DNA from: Mesostigma viride | Lineage: Eukaryota; Streptophyta; Mesostigmatophyceae; Mesostigmatales; Mesostigmataceae | Assembly: GCA_009746045.1 (NCBI GenBank) | Contig: RPFO01000022.1 | Location: forward strand, 2,168,680-2,232,679 | Direction: 5' to 3' | Length of the DNA stretch: 64,000 bases | In this document: in pieces, positions 22,838-33,000 of the stretch | Layout of the letters: each line of letters starts with the position of its first letter | Numbering within the stretch: position 1 is the first letter of the stretch | Notes under the pieces: generated by a model | Told to the model about the DNA's origin: nothing | Database searches by the model: none | The model's input: only the letters and a program-made list of their open reading frames with translations | Made by a program: the position numbers and the translations under genes

Positions 22838-24315
22838 CTACTGCTGTATTCCCCTAATAAATGAGGCTGGGGCGTCTGGAGTCGCTGGGGCCGCGGGGGT
22901 CGCATGCCAGGGCTTGCGGCCGACGTAGATGGCCGCCCCCTTCCAATACACCGGCTGCCCCGCCTTGGTCTGCCGGAGCTGGAGGTAGGACGGCCATAAT
23001 AGCTCCCGTCGCCGTTGTTGCTGCGCCAGGGTCATGCAAGTCGTCGCCGTCAAGGGTGAAGAGAGTCTTCTCGAGCCGCGTGCGGCGTCTGAGAAAAGAA
23101 ATCTTGTCCGCCGGGTTCTTAAGGTTCTGAAGGTGAGAAGGAGCGGGGGCGCCCCTGCCTTACCCCGCGCGCAGGGAAGGCGGTGGGCGACCAGCTCGAT
23201 CTAGCTCACCATTATAAGGCCCATGCGACCAAGGATTTCTCTCTCAAACGCACGCGCAAGCTTCTCGGAATTCTCACCTAATCCTCCTTGTCGAAGTTCT
23301 TGACGATGACGTTGAGGCTGCGCTTGGCGAGCTCGGCCTCCTCGCGGAGGTCAAGCGTCTGCCGTTGGAGCTGGGCTGCGACGGCGGAGGTGGTGGAGGT
23401 GGTGTGCTGCTTAAGCATGTCCGCCCAGGTCGTGATGGGAGGAGCATCGCCGGCCAGGCCATGCAGCAGGGGCTGGCTTGGCGGCAATGTCCTTCACCGC
23501 CTGGGCGGTGAGGCCTGCGGTGTTCTGCAGGACCTCGATAGCGATGGCATTGTCCTTAATTAAGACGCTGGTCGATGTCGCGGAGCTGGGCGGTGATGGA
23601 GTCGGTGGAGGCGGAGGGGGGGGGGGGCGGGGTGGAGGCGAGGAGGGTGGCGGTGGTGGTGGGGATGGTGGGGAGCTCAGCAGCCCGAGCGTGCGACCCA
23701 CAGCTGCCACATCTGCAGTTAGGGGTGTCACGTGCTGTGAGATGGCTTCTTGGAGGTGGAGGAGGAAGGTGGATTCAGTCAAGGAGGAGGGGGCCCAAAG
23801 GTCCGCGGCAGAGCGCTGAAGGATGGAAAAGAGGGCGGCGAGCTGAAGGCGGGGGCGAGACCAGTGGGTCAGGTTCTCAGGTCGGTGAGGAACCCGGCCG
23901 TCAGGTCCAGTGCGGAGGCGACTAAGGCTTTGAAGTCGCCGGCACAGGTCGAAAATGGAGGCGTATGACCCATAAAACACGAGCTCCAGTATCCTGATGG
24001 GTGGCATGTCGAAATAGCTGGGTCTGGCGTCGTCGAAGGTGGAAAATAACCCGTCGCGCTCAAAGTCGCGCTCAGACCAGCTCGGTTCGGTTGGGTGGCT
24101 GCGTTTGGGCTTAGGCGATCGAGGCTGAAGGCGAGGCATGAAGCCCGGGAGGTTGCTGGGCAGTGGGCGACCACCAGTGCGCGACTAGTGTCACCGCTGC
24201 CTGCCGGGCTTGACGGCGAAGCTGCAGCCAGAGCTGCAGTCGTATTTTCATTGCCGAGCGCAGCCGCCAGGCTGCGTTGCGTTGAGGAGCGTTTGCTCGT
24301 CATATATTGCGTCAT
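22838..24315 (-). pseudogene. LINE ORF1, minus-strand broken copy
   Basis: Read from 24,315 the product starts MTSKRSSTQRS. A segment with WSERDFERDG follows (24,139 onward), then leucine-rich helical stretches, a run of Pro (about 23,590-23,650), and a coiled-coil-like part ending EEAELAKRSLNVIVKNFD at 23,281. An RRM-like part follows (GENSEKLARAFEREILGRMG near 23,240), and the C-terminus has LAQQQRRREL and GQPVYWKGAAIYVGRKPW near 22,930. It parallels the ORF1 at 36,536-37,899. At least three frame changes separate the pieces, and the spacing between the coiled-coil and RRM-like parts fits ORF1, so no intron is needed. It is inactive. Confidence 0.7.
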
Positions 24316-24460
24316 ATATAGCTTCGGAAAATTATATCAGCATGTGCGTCGTAGAAAGACGCGTCGATTGTGATATTCACGGCTACTGAATTCGGTGCTC
24401 AAAGGTGAAAGTTATGAGCGCCGCCGTCAGCCATGGCTACCTCGTGGCTCGTGGCTCGTA
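24316..24460 (-). repeat. LINE 5' flank upstream of ORF1
   Basis: This stretch is shared with 19,680-19,840 and precedes the ORF1 start in both copies, so it is probably the LINE 5' UTR. It contains GTGAATATCACAATC on the minus strand. Confidence 0.5.
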
Positions 24461-24650
24461 TAATGGCCATGGATGATGCATTTAAGAATTTAGCCACGCC
24501 CTGCCTATAATGGACCCCCCATGGATGCTGCATTAAGAATTAGCTCAGCCCTGCCTATATACAGAGAGTCACTCTCTGATGAGAAGCCATGCCTAGCTTT
24601 TGTATAGCCACGTTGATCTTCCCCCACCATGACAGGCTCCCCCTTCGCTG
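24461..24650 (+). mobile_element. LINE 3' UTR internal fragment
   Basis: Matches 38,070-38,225, with CCTATAATGGACCCCCCATG, AGAGAGTCACTCTCTG and CTTTTGTATAGCCACG. Two partial copies of the first block occur in succession. No tail is present. Confidence 0.65.
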
Positions 24651-25080
24651 GGTATCAAGAAGGAGACAACCAGCGCAGGCCAGAAAATTCGGGAGAATCC
24701 GGACCATGGTAGCTCGAGCCTGCCGTTATCTGGTCCGCGTGTTCGAGTCGTTCAGGATGATGAAGATGAATGGTGATGGAAATGTGTAGCCGTGTGCATT
24801 GAAATCATGGCTGGCTTACGTGTAGAGCGACTAGATGACCTAGACGGTGGGGCCGGAAACAGCATGCTTGATCAGGGTGTGTGTTTCGAGCCTAACTGAC
24901 CGGGAGTGTCTAGTGGTGAGCACCATTGCTGCGATCGCTCTCCCACCATTTACGAGGAAATATACCCGTAAATGGAAAACCACTGAAAAGGTCTAGCTAG
25001 TCAGCCATTACGTTAGCCATGCCATGACTCCAAACGTCCAAGAACTGCACACGGTGCAAAGGCAAAAAGCCGGTGGATTG
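24651..25080 (+). repeat. Dispersed repeat R1, longest copy
   Basis: Extends the copy at 18,260-18,500 and matches the inverted copy at 19,130-19,445. No coding capacity is recognised. Confidence 0.75.
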
Positions 25081-25244
25081 CTCTTTCAAATGTGCGGCAT
25101 GCAGGAACCAATCAAAAGCCCGCGTATGCCAGACTGAACATCGTGTTGCTGCAGCGACGCGACGATGTGGACAACGAATCCAGTGCCAAGCTCGGAACGG
25201 CCTAAAGGAGATCTGGCATCACAGGGTTCAGATGTGCGGAGATA

Positions 25245-27480
25245 CTACACGATCCAGCCGGCCCACGACCTGTTTGTAGAGCAGTTGGGCAGCACCGAAC
25301 AGATGTGGGTGACGTTGCAAAAAACACCGGACTTGACGGAGCATAATGGCTCGGTCATAGTCTTTGACCAACAAACGATGCAAGAGTTCAACAAGAGTCG
25401 TGATGAAATCGACACGATAAGAACAAAGACGGGAAAAACGATGTAACTGACTAAGAACAACACCATATTTTGCTGTGTGGGAAAGGAGACTATGAATATC
25501 GGGGTAACGAATAAAAGGAATTTGCTGGTATTCAGGATCCTTGCGCTTATCATAGACAGCTGTACGCCAGCCCTTCTTGTCATGGGTAATGTTAAGATCG
25601 AGGTAATTGCAATTAGTATCCTCCGACGTGAGCTTAAATACATGAGGGACGCTTGCGGGTAGATGCCAGGCAGACCAGCGGTGATATACAAATGGGTTGC
25701 GAAATCAGGGTTGTCGAAAGCAATGACATCATCAATGTATTGACATGACAGTGTGGATAAAACGCCTGATGAGAACATCATCGTTTGAGGCAATGAGATT
25801 CTCCATGAATGCAAGCTCATAAGTGTGTATAGATAGAGGTTTGCAAGGAGCCCGGCACAGTTAGTAGTGCCCATAGGGATGCCGATAGCTTGTTGGTATA
25901 CATTGCCCGCAAAACAAATGAAGGTGTTATCAACAAGATAAGAGATCCAATGAACGAGGTCAGCCTTCGTGATAATATAATTATAACGGCATCCCGCACG
26001 ACAGCACCTGCCGCAATCCCTGAGAGCCACGTTGCCGTGGGCTTGGTCTGAGAAACACGCACGTGCATGTGGTTGCGCCCGTGAGGCCTACGTGCATACA
26101 GACGAGTAAGGAGGCTATCTAAACGAGCTTTCAAATCGTGCAAATCTACACTGTATAGTGTGGTATAATCTACTGTACATAGTGTGGTATAATAAAGAGT
26201 GGTGAAATCATAGGTGGCTATGGGCATAGGTATACGCTTCTCTGCTGCTGCCTTAGTTAGAATGGCTAAGGGCGGCAAGGCGTAGGCGTAATTGGGCTGA
26301 GTCTATGACGATCCAACTACCAGCGCATTCATACCCGGCATTCGACAGCACCTCCACCCATAATGCATTGGCTTCGGGGAGAAGAGCATATTCAAAGCAT
26401 CATTGGCAGATGAGTTTCGATAGAGGCATCAGTGGGGCGGAATGCGACGCAGCAATGGTGCGCAAAGCAACAGGAGTTTTGTGCAGCTTAAGAGTGAGAT
26501 ACAGATTATCATGGGAACGTAGTGGTGGTGGCGCGTCGCTGCCGCCCGAGCAACAATGTTTTGGCTGTGCAGAAAAGCCCGATGATGCTCAGCTGCCACT
26601 GATACTGCATGCTGTGGACTGTGCACGCTGAACATAGGTACCTAGGGCTGCATGGACGCCAACTCGATCGGCTCCTAGTGATCGATCGTGTTGCAAAGTA
26701 GCAAGGTAGTGCTTCTTGCAGATAAAAGCAAAGTTGTTGGCACTCTTGTCAACACACGTGATGATAAAGTCCTGCTTGAAGTGGTCAAGAAGTGATTTAT
26801 CTGTGGTATTGAGCCAGGTGGTGCGGTGGACCTGCATGCCGGAGACGATAATCAAGCCTGGTGAGACGTGCATTGCATTCGTGAGTGACGGCGCGAAACC
26901 ACGGTTCCATGGCAAGGGGAACAAGCTGTAGGTCCGTGCAAATGGCATTGCAGAATTTGCGCAGTGATGTTGAGAGCAGTACATTCACCTCCATGGCACA
27001 CGTGCGCTGGACGGTCCCACGTCCGAAACTTGGTGCCTTTCGGCAAAAAGGTCTACAAGCGTGTGGCAGCCTCGGCAGGATGCTGAGGTCAGCGGTCATG
27101 ACGTGCTGTGAGGTGGGATCAAGGTACTTGAAGTACCGTTGTTGTTGGCAGGGGCAGGGCCCTGCCAAGATGGTGGCCAGTTCGGTGGGCGTTGTATCGC
27201 GGCTGACCTTCCCGTTGCTGAAAACCATTTGTCCCAAGGTGGGAGAGTTTAATGCCAGGCGGCAATTGGAGTGCCGAAAGTATTGCGCACCACGAGCGGC
27301 ATCGCAGCCTGCACTTGCGGCAAATGCAGAATGTGTGGCAAACACAGCTCATCCATCGCAGCATGAATGAAAGGTGAGATCAGTAAACGACGTGTACGCA
27401 GTGCATCTGCATTCCCATTGACCGTGCGGACGGTGCCGAATGATACGTGAGAGAAGGCCTCGCAGACTAGTGGCATGGGA
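25245..27480 (-). pseudogene. Penelope-like reverse transcriptase relic
   Basis: Minus-strand frames carry, in order: a Cys-rich start with CPCQQQRYFKYLDPTSQHVM followed by TADLSILP (about 27,150), a block FIITCVDKSANNFAFICKKH (about 26,740), motif A-like YDFTTLYYTTL (about 26,190), IGIPMGTTNCAGLLANLYLY (about 25,870), and a catalytic-type QYIDDVIAFDNPDF (about 25,730). This combination matches a reverse-transcriptase family abundant in invertebrates that I believe belongs to Penelope-like elements, possibly the permuted Naiad clade. A GIY-YIG endonuclease is not seen. Several frame breaks make it inactive. Family assignment is from memory of motif order. Confidence 0.6.
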
Positions 27481-27499
27481 GCGGGGGACTTGCAGATTG

Positions 27500-28089
27500 A
27501 TCAGCTGGGGAGCACGACCCGACGGCAATGTGTAAGCTGGTAAGCTTCTTCACGCTGCAGGCTTCGAGATAGGATGCATGAAAGTTGCCGCGTTGCATAA
27601 GCCGAGACATCATTGTGACGTAGGCAGCGGAGACTGGTGGAGTAAAGGGAAGGAGCGGGGGACACATGTGTGGAAGGTGGAGGGGCAGGGGTGACGCTGG
27701 GGGGATAGGGGCGATATATATGGGTGGAGATTGTGCTTCAGACGCCAGGCACGGATGAGCATAAGAGGGCGGGGGCAGGGGGGACTAGGCGGGCGGCTGC
27801 GAGACCGAGCTTCGAAGCTCTTGCCTTCAATGCAAAAACCGTGGGGCAGAAATGCATGTAACATTCGTTTCCAAAAGGTTTCCCGATGCCCTGCGGCTTT
27901 GCGAAAAGCTGCGCCGGTAAAGGTGCCGCCCGGGACATGTTCCAAGGGTACGAATAATCCCACCACCCGTATATTGGGCCATGCATGGCGCCATGTAGGG
28001 GGGTGTCGTCGTTGGCGGCAGGGCGGCCAGTATAATCGGGAGAATCCGGACCATATGGTAGCTTGAGCCTGCCGTTATATCTGGTCCGC
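27500..28089. other. No clear gene; GC-rich sequence and a repeat scrap
   Basis: Open frames here are unrecognised. At 28,038-28,108 a short copy of dispersed repeat R1 (GGGAGAATCCGGACCATATG) is seen. Confidence 0.4.
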
Positions 28090-28275
28090 GTGTTCGAGTC
28101 GTTCAGGGTATAGCTTGGTAGATCATGGGGGTGCAGGTGCCCTGGTGCACCTCGAGCAAGTCTCGTTTCCATTCCCACCCTTGCAGGAAGTAGCTTAGAA
28201 TGTATTAAAAGCCATATGCCCCTTCTCTGGGATATGTGCTAGATTTACTCCCAACGGAGTTATGTTCCTTAATTA
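28090..28275 (+). mobile_element. LINE 3' UTR end with TTAATTAATTA tail
   Basis: Matches 38,225-38,410: a GGTGCAGGTGCCCTGGTGCA block, ATTAAAAGCCATATGCCCCT, then ACTCCCAACGGAGTTATGTT and the tail. Confidence 0.75.
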
Positions 28276-28440
28276 ATTACTATACTCAGCAAAACGCCCC
28301 TTCCTCTGGGGGGGGGGTGGCTTGCCCACAGGCCGGGCTGGCGTGTGAGCCTAGCTGGACAATCTTCTGCCACCTCTTCTTGTTCTAGTAGGCATGGCAG
28401 ACCCGAAAGAAGGGAGAGGGAGTGGATGCGGAGTTGAGTA
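28276..28440 (-). mobile_element. LINE ORF2 C-terminal remnant, convergent with its left neighbour
   Basis: The reverse complement shares CCGCATCCACTC, AGAAGATTGTC, CCTGTGGGCAAGCCACC and the GAGG-GGGGCGTTTT end with the ORF2 C-terminus at 22,125-22,269. The frame is disrupted. Its 3' end abuts the same TTAATTAATTA run that ends the plus-strand LINE. Confidence 0.55.
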
Positions 28441-28495
28441 ACTCTAGAGCCCTAGGATCTGGCTCTAAGTTCCCCATGTCCGTCCGCACGCCTTC
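28431..28495. repeat. Left member of a 65-bp direct repeat pair
   Basis: GGAGTTGAGTAACTCTAGAG followed by CCCTAGGATCTGGCTC and GTTCCCCATGTCCGTCCGCA recurs at 35,133-35,200. The pair encloses a 6.7-kb segment that includes the DIRS element. Confidence 0.75.
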
Positions 28496-28784
28496 CGCTA
28501 GCGTCCGATAAGCCGCCGGCTATAATCCGGCGGTCCGATGCGGTCGACCGGTCTAAGGGCGGCGCCACCTAGGCCCCAGTCCGGGGCCTTATCCGGGTCG
28601 GTACGGACAGCTAGCCTGTCCCACGGTTACGGCTAACCGGGTAGGCTTTGCTGGCTAAGACATAAACCAGTGGTTGGCCAGCTCCGACAGCAGTTCTCTG
28701 TGTTCACCTTCTCCCAAGCTCAACGTGACCGACCGCCATAGCTTAGCCGGTCGGGGGCTTTAACTTGTATTCATAAAAATCCCG

Positions 28785-29273
28785 ATGGCTTCCGGTACAC
28801 GGAGCCGCACGGGCGAACACACAGATACGCCAAGTGGCGAGGCCGCAGGGACCGTCCTGCCACGCTTTAGTGCGGACGAGGCCACGAGGTTCATGCAAAC
28901 CCTCGTGGCACAACCTGAACTGGCCAAGCAGTTTAAGCATTTGATGCTTGCTGCTGACGATGCTCTGAATCGCGGGCCTCTGAAGCAAACGGAGGTGCCC
29001 GCTGATCTACCTGCCGACTATACGGCGGACGACGCAGCAGATTTTCTGGCTGCTCTCAAGCGTCTGCGCGATGGACGCGCGGACAAAGATTCGGAGCTTA
29101 TTGGCAAGTTCCGTGCAGTATTCTGCAGACTGTACAACCAAGCACCCAAACATTGCCAATCTAGTTCGCATTGCGGACGACAACAAACAAACCTGGGAAG
29201 TTTTTTACAACGGTCTAGACGCCCACTTGTCGCGGTCCTAATACAATGGGTCACCTTTTGTCTGGTGGCATAG
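28785..29273 (+). CDS. Unidentified acidic protein, possibly gag-like, probably truncated
   Basis: An open frame starts MASGTRSRTGEHTDTPSGEA and is followed by helical sequence rich in Ala, Asp and Leu (DEATRFMQTLVAQPELAKQF, DFLAALKRLRDGRADKDSEL). The first ~115 codons have the composition of a real protein. The end (QSSSHCGRQQTNLGSF and on) does not, and a frame change near 29,150 is likely, since another frame reads NIANLVRIADDNKQTWEVFY. No family is recognised. It starts about 350 bp inside the left 65-bp direct repeat and ends just before the DIRS element, so it may be the first gene of a host element interrupted by it. Confidence 0.4.
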   Translation: MASGTRSRTGEHTDTPSGEAAGTVLPRFSADEATRFMQTLVAQPELAKQFKHLMLAADDALNRGPLKQTEVPADLPADYTADDAADFLAALKRLRDGRADKDSELIGKFRAVFCRLYNQAPKHCQSSSHCGRQQTNLGSFLQRSRRPLVAVLIQWVTFCLVA

Positions 29274-29293
29274 TTGGTTTTTTTCTCGATATA

Positions 29294-29338
29294 ATGCTCA
29301 TGGGAACACTTATTGCTTGGCAAAGGCTAGCCTTACCC
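29294..29338 (-). repeat. DIRS element 1, split repeat B2
   Basis: 45 bp shared with the last 45 bp of B1 (29,888-29,932), with TGCTCATGGGAACAC and GGCTAGCCTTACCC. Confidence 0.85.
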
Positions 29339-29363
29339 CCAAACACGCAGGGAGGGTGGGCGG

Positions 29364-29797
29364 GAAAAGAAAAGAGGCCGACCTTAGCTAGGTGGGTTTG
29401 TTTTTGTCCTTTTTTGCGTGTCATGCGGCCTTGGCCCGGACGGCATTTTTTCGCCACGCAAATGTTGCGTCTGAACAAATGACGCAATGTGGCGTTCTAA
29501 TTGCCGGCAGCTTACGTAAGGCTGCCGGGGCTATTAGGTCACATATTGCGTGAGAGAAAGAATCTAGATCTAGTTAATCACTACGCCATGAGCCAAGAAA
29601 CCTAGACAGTGGCAGGTTTATATCTCAACGTAGCTCCTGCCACCTGGCCAAGAAAAACTGGCCAAAGCTTTGGCCACGACTGATCCGGATCAGGCCGCAC
29701 CGGCCTCAAAAGGTATGTCACGTGAACCCAATAACCTAGCTATAGCGGCTACCCTTCCATCTCACTATAAAGAAACTATGTTCAGAGAACCACGATT
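29364..29797 (-). repeat. DIRS element 1, split repeat A2
   Basis: 434 bp, a near-exact copy of A1 at a constant offset of 5177 bp. It joins B1 directly at ...CACGATT/CTATTAACC. Confidence 0.93.
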
Positions 29798-29932
29798 CTA
29801 TTAACCGTGGAACTCCAGGGTAACCAGACTCTTTATTAAAACAATGAGTGGAGCACATACAAAAGGCAGGCCACATCCCGGCCGCCGATGCTCATGGGAA
29901 CACTTATTGCTTGGCAAAGGCTAGCCTTACCC
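29798..29932 (-). repeat. DIRS element 1, split repeat B1
   Basis: Starts CTATTAACCGTGGAACTCC, as do both B repeats of the second DIRS element (51,740 and 52,286). Confidence 0.88.
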
Positions 29933-30004
29933 TTATATCCCTCCCTGGCGATCCATGCCAGGGGCAAAGAACCTAGCATAATGACAGAGAAATGAACAAC
30001 CAAA

Positions 30005-33000
30005 TTAGGTGGAGGGCAATTTCAAAATAGCCCGCCAGGCCCGAGGGGGGCAGGCGGCCATGGCCCGAAGAATAACCTCAGGCAGCTGCACCTCCAAACT
30101 GCGGTGCAAGCCCACATAATGGGCAACCGTGGAGCTGCTAAGCCAGCGCCCCCGGCCCTGGATGTCCCCCATGCTGCGACCCGCGAGGAAATCGTGAGTG
30201 GCACCTCCATGCCGCAGCCCGTGAATGGTGAAAATCTGGGCGACCCCCAAGGCCTGACTCGCAGCCTGCCAAATGCGCCGGAATTGCGGGTAGGTGAAAG
30301 GGAACACGGCCTCCCAAGCGTGCTTACCCGCGATGCAGTGACGGAGGATGGTTTCAGACATCACATCTTCTACCACCACTGACTGAGTCTTGCCCTTAGA
30401 GGTCTTGGTAGACCTCAGCAGTAGGGCGCCCCGTTGAGCCGGCCCAAGCCGAACGTCAGGCTGGAGGCGCACATGGCCAACACGGAGGTTCAGCGCCTCC
30501 GAGATTCGCAGGTAATGGCGGAACACGATGACAACCAGCAGGCCCGCAAGGCGCTGACCTTGCATGACCATCGTGCTGGCAAGTGCAAACGCCGCCTCCC
30601 ATGGAATGGGAGGAGGGGCACGGGGGGGCACAAGTGTTTTCCACCCAGCGAGGACGCCACGGGCCAAGTCCCACCGCTTCACCATACCGGGATAATAAAG
30701 TTGCAACCCCATCAAGGCATTGACACACACTTGGCGGCTGTACCCCCGAAAATGAGCCCAGGCGACATACGCACAAAATGTCTCCTCAAGGGTGTCAGCT
30801 CGTGACGATGACCCGTCCGCCCGCCCACCAGCCTCCCACCAAGTCAAGAGGGAATCAAGACCACGACGGTAGGCCAGCAAAGTAGCCGGCTTTACTTTCC
30901 CCTCTAGCAATGGAAGGTAGCTAACAGGTGCAGGGGGCCCCGGGTTAGGATGGATGCCTTCCGCGGTCAGGTCGCGCACCCAGCCTGCCAAGAAAGTCGC
31001 CATGGATTGGCCGCGAGAAACGCCATCGGCTGGTTGAAGTGCACTCGGCGTCCACACCCACTGGGAACGACTCCCCGTGGCGAGGGTCAGCGCGCACAAG
31101 CGGCGGCACTGCTTGTTGAGCTTGTGGGATGAGGACCGCCCCTTAGCCAAGCAGCCCAACGCCGCGGTGGAGTCCACCAACCTCACCACCCGCTTGCCTC
31201 GGTTTGCCAAGCTGCGCGCACTCCTCTCCACGCCCTTCACTGCAGCCCGCACCTCCTTCTCGTTGATGTGCATCCCCGGATCCCGCCAACGACTCCGGAC
31301 CCCAACCCGCCATTGCTGGCTAGTGATTGCTTGTTGCGCCCGCGCGCTCAGTGGCCTAGGGCCAGCGTAGGCCACCTCACTTGGTATGAGCAAAGTCGGG
31401 TACCCCCGCACCTCTCGTGCCCTCGCCAGCTCCGTCACATCGCCCGGCTCCATGGTTGCGTACACGACACCTTGCCCGTAGGTGGACGCGTCAGATGCAA
31501 CCACCTCACGGGCCAAAGGTGCGCTTCGGTCAACCCTTAGCATGGGAGCCAAGGCCAGGGCACACTCTAACTCCTCCCGCACCCCGGCCCACAGCACCCA
31601 GGATCGCTGCCCCCACCCTTGCAGGCTGATGAATTTGAAACATTGCTGCCAAATGGACAAGCAGCTGCGGCTTAACATCTGCAGCCACAACCACCGCCCC
31701 AAGACGGCAGCCAGCCCCTCGGCCGTAGCTCGGCCTCGAGTGAGTATAGCCTGCGTGTGGGCGATCACAAGGTTGAGCTGCTTGACCGTTGGTTCCAGCA
31801 CGCCGTTCCGTCGGTGCACCACCCCTAGGGCTTCTAGCTCGTCCCCTTCCAGGCTCGCCATCTTAGTCTTCTCCTTAGACGGCACAAGGTTGTTAGGGAG
31901 GTAGCCTTCCTCAATAGCGCGCGTGATGAGCTGGTTCACCGCCTCGCAGGTCCGCCCGTTGCTGGCCACCAAGTCATCAATGGTGATGGACAGCATGGGG
32001 GCAGGGGGGTTTTCCAGGTCAATCTGAAGCTCCCCGGCGCGCTCCTCCTTGTACTCGATGGCCAAGCGCAGTGGCTGGCCACACTCGTCGCGCACCAAGG
32101 TGAGCTCACCTGCGCTTGAGAGGTAGTTGACCTGGCGCCTCGGATCCAGGGCACCGGTCATGTAGAGCACCATCTCATGGATGGCCTCCCCCAGCGCCAC
32201 CGCATGGGAATGTCCCATGGCCAGCACCTTGAGCACGGGCCACACCTTCCGCCTGGGCCCTGCCAGACCTACGCTAGTCGACCACACACTAGGAAGCCCT
32301 TGGTAGTCCCACCACCACTCGGGCACCTCGATGGAATAGTAGTATGACACGAGGTCGCTCTTGGCGCAGTAGCACCAGCCTTTGATGTAGACCTCCACGA
32401 GGATGCCCAGGTGGGGTAGCAGGATCTTGGGGGGGTCCACCCACAGCAGGTTGCCCAGCTTCCTGTTGACGATGAACCGAAGCTCACCCACCCCCTTGGC
32501 CACTCCAAAGCAGCCATCCACCCACTTGGGCCGCCTCTCCCGGAACGCCACCATGCCCACGCCCGCTGCCCGGCTCATGAGCTTGCCCCATTCAGCCATG
32601 GAGCATCCCCGGCTGGGCTTGGGCACATTCCAATACTTTGCGCTCGCCACGACCGCTGGCTTGATGCAGTTCTCTTCGCTGGCATATATCTCCCGCCAGC
32701 TCGGCCGCATAGCCAACAGGTCGAGCAGCCGTGCCTTCCCCGCCACCTCCGCCTTTGGTAGACTCACCGCGTCCGCGCGCAGTTGTTCATACTTATTCTG
32801 CTTCCCATATATTGCATCAGCACCTTCTTGCTCCTGGCCTGTCGCAACGCCCCCTACGCGGCGACTGTGCCAGGTGCAGTGCCTCTTGACCCTCGCAAGG
32901 GCCTCCTCCCTCCCCTTAGAGCACGCCCCTCTAGGGTTAGGAGGAGGGTCTTGCCCCCCTCCCCACAGCCAATTAAGCCAACGCACTACCTTGCATTGCA

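Noticed and set aside
23478-23819. Gly-rich plus-strand frame
   Set aside because: It is the complement of the Pro-rich stretch of the minus-strand LINE ORF1.
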